Of a stretch of 64,000 nucleotides of DNA, positions 46,259 through 57,227 are shown one piece after another. The DNA is from Bimuria novae-zelandiae CBS 107.79. Its lineage: Eukaryota; Ascomycota; Dothideomycetes; Pleosporales; Didymosphaeriaceae. Under the pieces are notes generated by a model. That model ran no database searches and was not told the DNA's origin. It saw only the letters and a list, made by a program, of their open reading frames with translations. Each line of letters opens with the position of its first letter. Within the stretch, counting starts at the first letter, position 1. The position numbers and the translations under genes were made by a program. Location of the stretch: the NCBI GenBank assembly GCA_010015655.1, contig ML976656.1, forward strand, positions 452,165-516,164. The letters are read 5' to 3'.

Positions 46259-47257
46259 ATGTATCTATATCATCGACACGCCAAAAGAATGTGGGATTTG
46301 GAGAAGAGAATTAAGAATGCAGTTGTTGCGACGGAAATCGGAGTTGCGAACAAAAGTGAAGATGACAGGGGTCAGTGATCCGAGCGCTAATTAGTTCCTT
46401 CCGGTTCTATTTTGGGATGGCCCCTCGGCTCTACCGGTACACAGCCTACAACAACGACATCATATTTGCATATTTAACTGCATGCAGAATCATCGAAGTC
46501 CGGCTGCTACAAAGCTGTCATCGTCTATGTGAGGCCTGATACCATCTCATCTATAACCCGAAACCATATCCAGTCGCACTGCCATCTGCCATGCTCACTT
46601 CTGTCGGTTTTTTCCGTGGACACATTTATATTACCCCATATACAATTCTATATCAGTGTTGCCTTTCATCTACCTCTTACTAACCCTCTAAGTATTCCGT
46701 CCGCTCTTCTACGCATGATACTCTATCGTGAGATACCGCGGCACCATTCCCAGGCCTCTTTGTGCTTCCTGATGCCCCAAAATTGTCGCAGGTGTCATGA
46801 ACGGGAAATAATCCTAAGTGGAGCTGCTGGCAGCTATGCACACTCGCAAAGGCAGCTAATCCAGAGGCAAACACCGGCAGTTCAGGCAACAAGATATGTC
46901 TACTAAAGTTCAACATTTCTTTCAGGTCCTCTCGCTGGACGGCAGTAACAGGAACTACTCGACAGGTCTCAGCGTCCTACGACGTGTACGCATGGGTCAC
47001 TAGATATGAAAGCGCAGTAACATGGCTAACTTCAAGGTGGCTGGTGTAAGTATTATATCCGCGAGTGATATTCGGAAATGGTACGGTCGCGAATCTCGAA
47101 TTTCACTTCACCTGCTCGCGGACAAACCCGCCTGTTCACCAGAAACCTCAACACCCACGCTACTTCGCGGCCACGAGACTCAAGCTCTCGCTGCAAGATC
47201 AACCTAGCCCCGCACACTCGCCAACGCCCGACTAAAGATCTCCCACACGATTTCAAG
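46259..47257. promoter_or_regulatory. Shared upstream region of two divergent genes
   Basis: About 1 kb between the start codons of the LCCL gene (minus) and the kinase-like gene (plus). No gene-like frame of substance. It must hold both promoters, but I cannot point to individual elements. Confidence 0.4.
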
Positions 47258-48589
47258 ATGAGTGAGTACCCTGTCCCTGCATTCTCCACCTATACACTAT
47301 ACCATCTTGCATTATCTGGTTCTTTGGTGATTGATGAAATACGCAATCACAAAAGCTCCATACTAAACATGCAAGGTCGGCCGCAGCGAGATAGTGTAGC
47401 GCACGATGCGAACGGCGACGACGAGGGTGACGTTCTCATGCCTCTGCCCGGAAAGTTCCGTATCGTCAAATACCTCCAGAAGACGAGCACGAGCACAGCT
47501 TGCCTTTGCCTCCCGCGCCATCTGGACAGCGTCTTGGAAGATGCTGGAGACGATGACCCCGAGCCAGGACACAGCGCAGGCGATATCTACCGCGACCCCA
47601 GCATCGACTCGTCCAAGGTCGGCTACCACGCCAAAGCTTTAAGAGCGCAGCTTGTCGTCGTGAAGATGTACAATCCTACCACCATTCTGCGCACGGAGCG
47701 CGACGCCCTGGAGCTCTTCCACGATTTCGAAGCCAGCGGGACTTTCATCGGGGCATGGACAACGTCGGAAGTCCTCTTTACAGCTCCGCAGAACAGCTAC
47801 TTGTGCCTAGAACCCATCTTTGGCAAGACACTCAACGCCTTCGGACAGACCTGCCTCGTGTCGCCCCGCATCCCGACCTATTTCGTGTGGCACATCTTCC
47901 TGGGCCTGATAGACGGGTTGAACTTTGTCCACGGAGCGGGCCTCGCGCATGGGAACTTGAACGGCGACAACATGGTGATGCGACGCTATGCGCCTCGCCA
48001 CGGGCTGCGATACTACAACTATCCGGACCTTGTGCTCACAGGCTTTGATGCCGCGACGACCGCAGATGAGGTCAAGGCCAAGGACGTCTACGACTTGGTG
48101 AAGATAATGTACGACAGCGTTGTCAAGCAGTGGAGCGACACTGCGACACTGCTTGATTTCATTGACCTAGACGACGTGCAAACTAATTCGCTGTTGCTGC
48201 TTGTGCGCGCGCTCAGGGATGCCATCCTCGGATTCTCCAACCACGCAGCAGTCGAGCTGCAAGACCTCACGAACGATTGGAAGAACATCGCGATCGTCGA
48301 GAGGGCAAAGGGGCCGGAGATTTGTCCGCAGTGGATCAAGGATACAGCCTATGATGAACTTGCGACAGATGAGCAGCTGAAGGAAGCAGCCCGACCGCCG
48401 CTGGGACTGAACTTCAGGACTGATCAGGAGGAGTTCCGGCAGTGGGTCCGAGCGAGGAGGGCACCTGTTGCGCTGAAGAAGAGATGGAACAAGAGCAGTC
48501 AAGCGCACCTTCTGGTCTTCAAATTCCAGGACAAGGCATCCCGAGCAACGCTAGCAACGCTAGCAACGCTGGACGAACCTCTCTTCTGA
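47258..48589 (+). CDS. Kinase-like protein lacking catalytic motifs (probable pseudokinase)
   Basis: I choose ATG 47258 followed after one extra base by a 114-bp intron (47262-47375; donor GTGAGT, branch-like TACTAAAC, acceptor AAG). This gives MSRPQRDSVAHD and 405 aa. A longer open frame from 47078 reads through the intron and is less likely. The fold of a protein kinase is suggested by PLPGKFRIVKYL (beta1-2), LVVVKMYN (beta3 Lys), FVWHIFLGLIDGLNFVHGAGLAHGNLNGDNMVM (helix E and catalytic loop) and DLVLTGFDAA. The loop has HGN where active kinases have HRD, and GFD replaces DFG, so phosphotransfer is unlikely. The C-terminus ends with a short ATLATLATL repeat from a 9-bp DNA repeat. Unrecognised beyond this; function unknown. 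Confidence 0.75.
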   Translation: MSEYPVPAFSTYTLYHLALSGSLVIDEIRNHKSSILNMQGRPQRDSVAHDANGDDEGDVLMPLPGKFRIVKYLQKTSTSTACLCLPRHLDSVLEDAGDDDPEPGHSAGDIYRDPSIDSSKVGYHAKALRAQLVVVKMYNPTTILRTERDALELFHDFEASGTFIGAWTTSEVLFTAPQNSYLCLEPIFGKTLNAFGQTCLVSPRIPTYFVWHIFLGLIDGLNFVHGAGLAHGNLNGDNMVMRRYAPRHGLRYYNYPDLVLTGFDAATTADEVKAKDVYDLVKIMYDSVVKQWSDTATLLDFIDLDDVQTNSLLLLVRALRDAILGFSNHAAVELQDLTNDWKNIAIVERAKGPEICPQWIKDTAYDELATDEQLKEAARPPLGLNFRTDQEEFRQWVRARRAPVALKKRWNKSSQAHLLVFKFQDKASRATLATLATLDEPLF

Positions 48590-48871
48590 TCTCGAAAGCG
48601 CTTGGTGAAGGAAACGATATTGCTACGTGTCGGAATAAAAGGAAGGAACGATCCGTTGCAGTCCCTTGGTAGCGTCTGCCACTCTAGGTCGCAGCGTTGT
48701 GAAACGGTACCTGCTTGAATAATCTTACGCTTGACTCGGTACGATAATGATAGCTTAGGTAGTAATTGAGCTGGGTGTGCTCACATAGAACAACGAATCA
48801 GACGCTGATGGTGACGAGATGTATTGTTTAATTCGAACATCAATGTTATGGTCTTCGCGGGGCTGCCCGCC

Positions 48872-49476
48872 TTAGAGCCATTCCTGGGGTACCGCCCTCT
48901 CTGACCATGTCCGTTCCGCTTCCCAAGCCAGCCAATCTGATCGAGTCGTCGGTAGCAAGCCCATAGCATTCACCTTCCATATGCCCAGCCCCAGGCTCAG
49001 CGCGTTCGTCAACAGGTATACAATCTTCACCGCGATCAGGCGATTCGCGGTTCCGGGTGCTTCGAACGACGCGAACGTCTTTTGGATGTTGAGGGCGGCG
49101 AGAATGGGTGTCTTGAAAAGTGTGAAGACCATGAAGATGGAGAATATCTGGAGCGTGTTGCCGGTCATGTACATGCCTATAGAGCTATCAGCTTGAGTAA
49201 TGGGATAAAGCGGGGAAGGAGTATACCAATAGCGCTCATGGGCAGCTGCTTAGCCGGTGCGATGGCGACCTCCCAGGCCTTCTTCATCTTTAGCGTATCC
49301 ATCTCTTCTGGCGTCGGCTGCTTTCGCATCGACTGCTTGGACGACGCAGCGCGATCTTTGCGGGTGAGGGACGCCGTGTAACCCGGTGGGTCTGCGAGAG
49401 TTATCTTCGGCTTCGTGGTCGGCGGCTCCTTCAGGTCGATGACCCATTGCGGGTACGACGAAGTTTGTGCGGACAT
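48872..49476 (-). CDS. EMC4: ER membrane protein complex subunit 4
   Basis: EMC4 is a subunit of the ER membrane insertase that helps insert tail-anchored and multipass proteins. One 50-bp intron (49177-49226) leaves 555 nt and 184 aa, the usual fungal size. Recognisable blocks are WVIDLKEPP near the start, MKKAWEVAIAPAKQLPMSAIGMYMTGNTLQIFSIFMVFTLFKTPI (the conserved cytosolic-to-membrane segment, continuous only after splicing) and the C-terminal GLLPTTRSDWLAWE signature. Two hydrophobic segments are visible (FSIFMVFTLF and VKIVYLLTNALSLGLGIW). It lies head to head with the AP-1 beta gene, with about 400 bp between start codons. Confidence 0.95.
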
Positions 49477-49875
49477 GTTCCTTTGCAGTGAGGGACTCCA
49501 GGAAGGAAACCGCTGTTGTGGGGTGTCAGTTGCGCCTGCCCTGACGATGTTGTGGAAGCTGCAGCCTTGGCATGCACGTTCCTCGCGCCTTCCGCAACAG
49601 CCTCTGAATGTCTTAGATTGTTCAATTCGCCCTCGCCAACGCTAATTTTCTCGACAACTGCCTCGAGATATCGCCCGGACGGTTTTCGTTATGTGCATTA
49701 CAACACCCGCGGCCTGAGGCGCCACACACATTCCCCAGTCCATTCGAAGGATCCCAGGCGTTCCAGGAGGGGCGGCTAAGACGATCAAGGAGAGGGGGAG
49801 CTGCTGGTATCGTGCTACAGCTGGGCACATGCATAACGTGACGACGCACCTGCTGGACACGAGATAACAGCCACC
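49477..49875. promoter_or_regulatory. Divergent promoter region between EMC4 and AP-1 beta
   Basis: About 400 bp between the two start codons with no gene-like frame. It presumably carries both promoters; no specific element is called. Confidence 0.4.
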
Positions 49876-52310
49876 ATGAGCGCCGGCGGCCAGGATGCGA
49901 AGCTCTTTGCGAGGGTAAGCTCTGCCCTTCCGTCCCTACCTTCTACAGCACCATCCATACCCGGGTTCCTACAGTCTGCTTTTGTAGAAACCGCTCCATG
50001 TTGGTCGCTGCAATCACGCGACTCAGCTTCTCGGGGTCATTCTCCCATCCCTATCATGCCGCCGCCATGTTCATCCCCTACGCTTTCGAGAGCGCTCGCT
50101 TACAGTACGCTCGCTCTCCCCAGGGCAAAGTAGCAGAGCTACGTCTGGAGCTCAACAGCGGCGGAAAGAAGGACAAGAACTTTACCGCGAAGAAAACGGC
50201 CCTGAAGAAGATTGTTGCGAACATGACCATGAGCAACAACGACATGGTGGCCCTCTTTCCCGATATCGTGGGCTGCATGCACATACCGAGTCTGGAGATC
50301 AAGAAGATGTGAGTTCCAACGTGGTTCAAAGGCTGGAGAAAGGCTGACGAGACAGGTGCTTCTTGTTTCTCGTCAACTATGCGAGGATAAAACCGGACAT
50401 CGCTCTCAAGGCACTGCCTATAATACAAGAAGACATGCACGACAGCAATCCCCTTGTGCGGTCGCTCGCTCTTCGAACCATGTCATACATTCACGTCCGC
50501 GAATTTGTCGAAGCCACTGTACCGCACCTCAAGACGCTTCTACGAGATAACGACCCCTACGTACGGAAAACCGCTGCCATCTGCGTCGCAAAACTATACG
50601 ATCACGATAAGGCTATGGTGGAATCCTCGGACCTCATCGACAAGCTCAATGCGATGTTGCGGGACGAAAACCCCACAGTAGTGTCCTGTGCTTTGGCGGC
50701 ATTGATGGATATTTGGGAGCGATCCGAAACCATCAAGCTCACTATTGACTATGCGAGTGCCTCCAAGATCGTCCAGATTCTTCATCAGTGCTCAGAATGG
50801 GGCCAGACATACATACTAGAAGCATTGATGAACTACGTGCCTCAAGATACACAAGAAGCAGCAATTCTTGCGGAACGTATAGCGCCCCGACTCTCACATT
50901 CGAACTCAGCAGTGGTCCTGACTTGCATTCGCGTCATACTGTACCTGCTCAACTACATCTCGGACCAGAAAGTTGTCACATCGTTATGCAACAAGCTCTC
51001 CCCCCCACTTGTCACGCTTCTGTCCAAAGGTCCCGAGATCCAGTACCTGGCTCTACGGAACGCCCTCCTCATATTACAGCGGCGGCCGGAGGTGCTACGG
51101 AACGATATCCGCGTCTTCTTTTGTAAATACAACGACCCTATATACGTCAAAGTCACAAAGCTGGAACTCATATTTATGCTGGCAACAGAGAGGAACATCA
51201 AGGAGGTGTTAACGGAGCTGTCTGAGTAGGTTCTCGTCTCGTGCACATTGACTCACGCGCTAATGATGGTGCAGATACGCCACGGAGATCGACGTTGACT
51301 TTGTACGAAAATCCGTTCGAGCCATTGGAAAGCTTGCCATCAAAATCCCCCCGGCCAGTCAACTGTGCATATCAACTCTTCTTACGCTGGTCAGTACAAA
51401 GGTGTCGTATATTGTGCAGGAAGCTACAGTGGTCATTCGCAACATCTTCCGGAAATATCCCAACCAATACGAATCCATTATCTCCACCCTCTGCGAGAAC
51501 CTCGACTCTCTAGACGAGCCAGAAGCCAAAGCTGCAATGATATGGGTTATTGGTCAGTACGCCGATCGGATCGAAGACAGCGATGTGCTGCTGGAGGACT
51601 TCCTCGATGCTTTCAGCGAAGAAACACACGAAGTGCAATTAGCACTGCTCACAGCAACCGTGAAGCTGTTCATACAGCGGCCTACGCGGGGCTCACAACT
51701 GGTTCCCAGGGTGCTCAAGTGGGCCACCGAAGAAACGGACAATCCCGATCTACGCGACCGGGGCTACATGTACTGGCGATTGCTCTCTTCAGCGCCCGAA
51801 GAAGCTAAGAAGATCGTCATGGGCGAAAAGCCCCCCATCACAGCCGAAGAGTCAGAGAAGCTGGACCCGGGCACACTAGAAGAGATGTGTCTGAACGTCG
51901 GCACGCTAGCCACTGTCTACCTGAAGCCCGTGAATCAAGTGTTTCGCTCTGCGCGGCCGAGGAAGCTGCAGGATTCACCTGCATTGCAGCGGCACGAGTT
52001 GCCGACATTCAAGGCAGCACAGCAAGCGCGCGAACGTGCCGCAGCCGAACGATCAAGAATCGACACTTCAACGACGAACGGTAACGGTTCGCTGAGTCCT
52101 ACTTCGGCTAATGGTAGTAATTTGGCAGCTGCAGCGCATGAGGCGGATCTTTATTTTGCGGGCGTGGGTAGGCAGAGCACGTTTGGAGGCAGTCCAATCG
52201 TGGCGGAGCAGAGCTCGCTTGGAGGCGGATGGGTGGTTAATCAGTCCGCCGCGCAGCAGGTTGTGATGAGCCCCGGAGGTGCAGATGGCACTCAGGATCT
52301 GCTGCTGTAA
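49876..52310 (+). CDS. APL2: AP-1 adaptor complex subunit beta (beta-adaptin)
   Basis: Large subunit of the clathrin adaptor AP-1, acting in trans-Golgi/endosome sorting. Exons 49876-49914, 50124-50308, 50356-51225 and 51275-52310 sum to 2130 nt and 709 aa. The first 39-nt exon ([13 protein letters not shown]) is followed by a 209-bp intron. The trunk begins [19 protein letters not shown] and has the family blocks [69 protein letters not shown] and [17 protein letters not shown] Ser/Ala-rich hinge with [10 protein letters not shown] ends the protein. The metazoan ear domain is absent, as is usual for fungal AP-1 beta. AP-2 beta is the main alternative; trunk similarity favours AP-1. Confidence 0.92.
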
Positions 52311-52914
52311 TGGGCGGATGGGAGCCGAGTGGCAGGGCGCGTTTGGGTTGGTTGCACAAAGGCACAGGTCACGATCAGTACACCGGATACGAGGACAGAG
52401 GGGCTTTGAAACCTCAGCTTGGTGCCATGTTTGTCCGATCTTCTGCATTTTCCCGGTGCTCTCAATTGACGAGGAGTAGCTAGCTCAGAACAGTGAATGT
52501 CTTTGAATGTGTCGCTGGCCTCTAGTCCAATGTTGTCGGCCACATGGGCGAGTGCAGTGCAACAGGGCGTTTGGGCAAGCTCGCGGATACAGCGCCGAAA
52601 AGGATTTCGAGACAGTTCCCCGCGTCTGCAGGCTGTCACAGCGTGGCCATGTGCTCATGGCATTGACCAGTTATTGAGCCTGGTGGCTTGCAATGCTTGT
52701 CATGGGGGTGTCCTGCGGCGTCGCGCAAGACGTGCAGGGCTAGCGTTGGGCGAGCTTGGACCCTGGCCGCCGCGTTTCTGCAGGGGTGCGGATGACGTAC
52801 CTATGAAGTTGCGTTTACGGGCCCTGTGTTAAAAGCGTGGCAGTCAGCGCTCCACTTCGGACACACTCTACTTTCAGGTAAAATATCTTCACGAGATCGA
52901 AGAGAGAAGAAAAT
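52311..52914. other. Intergenic, no gene seen
   Basis: Normal GC, no convincing frame. Contains the AP-1 beta 3' region and the promoter of the DUF1774 gene. Confidence 0.4.
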
Positions 52915-54002
52915 ATGGCCGAAAACGGTGCTGCGTCTAGCGGTTCGCGCGGTGAGTACACCCTACTTTAGAGCTTACTGAGGGAGTTTGTTCAGGACTT
53001 TTAGCAGACCACCGAGGATATTTAATTAACGGAATGGACAGTTAACCCTTTCTCCCGTCGCGAGGAGTTTTCGTCCCGAGAACTGATCCTCCACCGTATC
53101 ACCACCATCGTCACCTACATCATCTTCGTCATCACGGCCATCTACTATACCTTCGAACGGCCGCATGAAGGCCACCAGCCGCGACACACGATATGGGGTC
53201 AAAACCTAGCAACCCCATTCAAGCAGAACTCAGTCATGACATCTATCTACTGGTGCGTTCTCACATTGTCTTCCAAAAAAAAAACATCCACTAATCTGAT
53301 GATACAGGATCTTTGTCCTTCTCCTCCAACTCGTCTACGCTTACTCCCTCTATTCCCGAGACACTGTCTACGTCAACGCCGCCGCCAACATCGGCACCCA
53401 CTACATCGCCTCCAACCTCCTTCTCTTCGGCTTCATTCACCTCTGGGTGCGCTCGCACCTCTGGCTCGCCGAGCTCCTCATCGTCGTCAACTTCTTCAAT
53501 CTGACTTTCGCCTACTTCCGGCACAGCACCACGCCGCGGCCTATCCACATTGGCACCGTGGCGGGTCCTCTGGCTTGGAATTTCGTCGCGCTGTACTGGG
53601 TCGGAGCCCGCGCGGTCAACAAAGACACGCTTCCAGCTCGGATCGTGGGGAACATCTTCATCTGGGGCATTCTGGCATATGGAGCCTTCTTTTTGGTGGC
53701 GTTCAAGGACTACACGATGGGCTTCGCTCTCTCGTATCTCGCCTTCTGTAAGCGTCAATCACCCCCTCGCACGAAGATGATGGCCCTAACAACCGCTAGC
53801 AACCGGCGTGGGTCAGTTCCTGACCAAATTGCCTGTTTTCCAGCTCCAGTGGATCTTCGCCTTCACCATCGGCGCCCTTCTGTTCATCCTCTCGCTCGGT
53901 GTGTCAAGTGGCAAGGCGCCTCTCCGGGGCGGCGAGGTCGTGTCGGAGGACCGCGAACGCGCGCCGTTGTTGCATGATGGACCGGATGTGCCGCAGGAGT
54001 AA
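52915..54002 (+). CDS. DUF1774 family multi-pass membrane protein
   Basis: Four exons (52915-52951, 53042-53252, 53308-53747, 53800-54002) total 891 nt and 296 aa. Conserved features are FSRREEFSSRELILHRI at the N-terminus and about seven hydrophobic helices, including IVTYIIFVITAIYYTF, LLLFGFIHLWVRSHLWLAEL and IVGNIFIWGILAYGAFFLVAF. FKDYTMGF and GVGQFLTKLPVFQLQWIF are typical of DUF1774. The C-terminus is acidic (ERAPLLHDGPDVPQE). Function of the family is unknown. The poly-A-rich intron 53253-53307 is removed by a standard GT...AG pair. Intact. Confidence 0.9.
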
Positions 54003-54559
54003 GTACTTCGCACTACGCCACACACATCACATAGGGTTCTCTGATCCGAGAGTGATCGGTCTACCACGGTGGCTCTGTCGACATGAGATGAAACCAGTAA
54101 GGAGGCAAGGAACCCTGGAAAGGGGCCCGGGATGGTAAGCATCTTTCGGGGAGCAGCGATTTTTGAGTTTCATCCTATATCCCATGATTAAACGATCTCC
54201 TCTTCGCTTCGGTGGGGCCTTGATAGTAAGAGACCATTCGAAATTAAGCGATATTCAATTATCGTTTTTACCGCCAACGAAGCCCGGTTTAGAGATGAAA
54301 AGTATCGTCCGCCTGGAATCGTTGGTAATTGCTCAGACTCCATCTTCCACTACCGAGAAATTCTATACCAAACGATTCAAAGCATCAAAACATGGTGAGC
54401 GTTGCAGTGCCATCCTAGCACCGTGCCTCACACCCCAGCTCTACACCACGTATACTTCACCATTATCATGCGGGTTTCTTTGCATCTCCGTGCGTCGATG
54501 TCTATGCGTCCGATACGATTCTTTCGTCTACAACATATATCGATTGATCCCAACCGGAC
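54003..54559. other. Intergenic, no gene seen
   Basis: Convergent 3' flanks of the DUF1774 gene and the O-methyltransferase pseudogene. Open frames here show no known content. Confidence 0.4.
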
Positions 54560-55207
54560 TCAAGTGAGGCTGCCCTCAAGAATGCTTTGCGATTCCAGTT
54601 CTGCAGTCCAGATGCGGTCAATCTTGAAACCCGCCGCCTGCATAAGCTCACGCCATTGCTTCTCGGTTCGCTCTGCAGCTCCAGCTAACACCATGACCAT
54701 AAAGTCCGAGCGCATAGAAAAGGCACACGCATTGCGATCGGGGATACAGAATTCATTGACCAAGAGCTTGGAATAACCCCGCCTCATTGCCGCAGCCATG
54801 TAGCGCAGGATAATGAGACACTTTTCGTCATCCCAATCATGGAGAATGTTTCGAAGATAATACACCCGAGCGCCTATCGCATCGATTCAGCAACACGTAT
54901 GATGTTTAAGACGCTCAGAAGCCTTACCGAGAATAGGCTGAGGTGTGAAGAAATCATGCGACATTGCTTCCATCTCAGGGCCTTTAGGCACTTTCTCAAT
55001 CGTCCTTGGCAAATCCTGGAGCACCATGCGTCCAGGCAAGTCCTCGTGCTGTCTCCGAATTTCAAGAATCTCTTGGCCCATACTACCCCCATGTCAACCA
55101 GGAGGACCCCATTAGGGTCGCTTTGGTCGTAGCCTGCAATGACTTGGTCCTGGAATGGATAAAACTCGAGCCAAGGAGTGTGACCCTCGCGCTGCGCCAT
55201 CATCCAT

Positions 55208-55224
55208 TGCTGGAAAGTATCCAG
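55208..55224 (-). repeat. 7-bp tandem duplication disrupting the O-methyltransferase
   Basis: GGATACT occurs twice in direct succession on the minus strand. Reading only one copy joins HPKILDT directly to FQQWMMAQ in frame, so the duplication is the likely cause of the frameshift. Confidence 0.8.
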
Positions 55225-55862
55225 TATCCAATATCTTGGGATGTTCGGAAAGCCCCTGAAAGAATGAAGCAGGACCGAAAGCCATGTTGAACGGCAGATT
55301 TGCAGGGTCCCTCGGGGTCTTGTAACCTGTCGATGCAAGAAATCTGGGAAGTGGTCGCATGCCCGGTATGACAAGGTCATAGCTGTGGATTATTTGAGCA
55401 AGTCAGTCAGACCTGGTGGCAACAACTTACAAGAGACGACTTCCTGAAATGCCTTTCGTAGACGCAAAAGCCCGCGAAAGTTTACTGGGTCCATATTGAC
55501 CAACATCATTCTCCTCCACGGCGTGTATTGCAGCCAACGCACGCATGATACGGCCCGGTAGAACCTCTTCACTACCAATGATCTGGGCCAACTCCTGCAG
55601 TGATACTGTTGATTCATTTTCTACTAGTGTGTTGAAGATTTTTATGTCAACCACAAGCTTTATCAGCAGCTGATCGACCGACTATCCAGGCGAAGACCTT
55701 GTTAGCGGCCCAATTCGACAATTATTCCAGTGATCGCTCACCCCAAAGAGAATATCTTCGACAAGCTGACCAGGACTCTGAAGGGCGATGCAAAGCTGCT
55801 GAGATGCTCCGAGAAGCTCGTTGCGCGTTTGCGCGTCGGCTGCACCATTCGCGTCGACCAAT

Positions 55863-55876
55863 TCCCCCCCCCCCCT
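55863..55876 (-). other. Homopolymer (12 G on the coding strand) at a frame change in the O-methyltransferase
   Basis: The N-terminal frame before the run (MDSSVQSLLAK) and the family-like frame after it (LVDANGAADAQTR) differ; an 11-base run would join them. Slippage or a sequencing error are both possible. Confidence 0.7.
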
Positions 55877-56192
55877 TGGCCAAAAGTGACTGTACAGATG
55901 AATCCATGGCTACTTGCGTTCGCAATCCGTGATCAAATAAGGAATGGAGAAACCGTTGTTGCAATTGACAAAGGAAATACTAAGTCAACCCAACGTAGAG
56001 TTTATTCGCCGCCTGACTTATTAATTATGCCACGCCACTCTGCCAGGATTGCCGAATGGTATACACACAGTGAAACCGTACTATACAAACTTAGCCATGC
56101 CTACTAAAGTATAGACGTGTGTATTTTGCACAGCCTTAGGGGGCGACAATGGACTTATCGGAGGCAACTATTATATTGCATAGCGACTTTGA

Positions 56193-57227
56193 TCATGAGT
56201 CGACACCCTTCGCCAAAGCCTTCTCCCAGACACTTAATGTAAATTCCCAGATCTTCTCACCTCATCCACCATCCACCCTCTCGGTACTGAACGAGTACCT
56301 CGTTGTCGGGTACAACGTCGTTGTGACGGCTGACGCGGAATAAGCCAGGAACACCAAATTTGTCGCTCGTCAGCTCGTATGCCTCTCGCCAGATTCCTTT
56401 GCTGCCATGCCAAAATATTTGATGATACATCCTGATACAATCTGAACAATCGAGATCAAACCCCACCATGCTAAGCCGTCGGACTTCGTAGGGTAAGCAG
56501 TCCGCGGGGTATCCGTGGACACGAATCCCCGGGGTGACATGGAGGAAGATGATGTGCTTCGGGCTGCCATTCGAGGCTAGATAGTCGAAGGCCGGGCTTG
56601 TGCACATAGTAGTATGATTGACCACCGAAGGGATTCCCCAGTGACTGTCAAGCCGATGTCCTTCTCGTCGGTCTTCTTCTCTTTGGTACCGTTGAGAATA
56701 GAGCGCACCCGAGGCCGCGAAGACCTGGGAAGCAACGGAAGCAAATTTGAGATCAGCCGTAGACGGGAGTATTACGACACTGCGAAACAATACTCCAGTC
56801 CCTCTTCTGTATCTGTTCTCTCTGTGAGTCGAATCGAGCGATGGAGATGGATGTAGAGGATAAAATTTACACACTGCGCCCTGGAACGGCATTCCACCAG
56901 GACTTACGCAGATTATGTCAACTTTTTCAGTAACCCCGCGAATGAAGGTACATGCCTTGCCGACTCCTGAATTAAGGCAATCTGTGTCTCAACCAAGACA
57001 ATGTTATTTGTAGGACCGATTGTCCTTAGTTCGTCAAGCTGGTCTTGATAACGATGGGGTTCGCGTCCTAGGACGAAGAAGGTCGATGAGCGCAGCAAGA
57101 CCACCATCTCTTTTAACGTTGCTGCACCGATCCCCGCAGTAGCTCCAGCAAACACGCACACGAAACCGAGATGGTCTTGTGCAGCGTAACCTGCGTTGCC
57201 CCTGCGGACCTCGGAGATCTCGACCAT
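56193..57227 (-). pseudogene. Short-chain dehydrogenase/reductase pseudogene
   Basis: NAD(P)-binding Rossmann oxidoreductase. ATG 57227 (MVEISEVRRGNAGYAAQ) leads to the cofactor motif VFAGATAGIGAATLKEM. A one-base loss at about 56970 changes frame before VGKACTFIRGVTEKVDIICVSPGGMPFQG. A standard intron (about 56830-56880) follows. The next exon reads EEGLEYCFAVS, then TAA where the family has Tyr, then YSRLRLISNLLPLLPRSS. Another one-base loss at about 56650 precedes DSHWGIPSVVNHTTMCTS. The C-terminal part reaches EAYELTSDKFGVPGLF, a TGA at about 56238, and the family-like end EKIWEFTLSVWEKALAKG. Two frameshifts plus two nonsense codons make it dead. It lies 285 bp from the O-methyltransferase pseudogene on the same strand. 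Confidence 0.82.

Larger units (their letters stand above)
54560..55907 (-). pseudogene. O-methyltransferase pseudogene (fungal secondary-metabolism type)
   Basis: Class I SAM-dependent O-methyltransferase, as in fungal polyketide pathways. ATG at 55907 (MDSSVQSLLAK). Exon 1 continues after a G12 run in a different frame (LVDANGAADAQTRNELL). Introns then give VDQLLIKLVVDIKIF (winged helix), FYDLVIPGMRPLPRFLASTG and NLPFNMAFGPASFFQGL. At 55210-55225 a tandem GGATACT duplication shifts the frame before FQQWMMAQREGHTPWLEFY. At about 55092 loss of one G in the run coding for the SAM-binding VLLVDMGG motif shifts it again before GQEILEIRRQHEDLPGRMVL. The last part is normal: HDFFTPQPILG, intron (about 54872-54925), ARVYYLRNILHDWDDEKC and the His-containing core. 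Three frame defects mean no functional enzyme unless they are assembly errors. Confidence 0.85.

Noticed and set aside
46529..46906. 125-codon frame between the LCCL and kinase-like genes.
   Set aside because: No recognisable content; it lies in the shared promoter region of two divergent genes.
47078..47257. Upstream extension of the kinase-like protein.
   Set aside because: The extension has basic low-complexity composition and requires reading through a segment with canonical donor, branch-like and acceptor signals.
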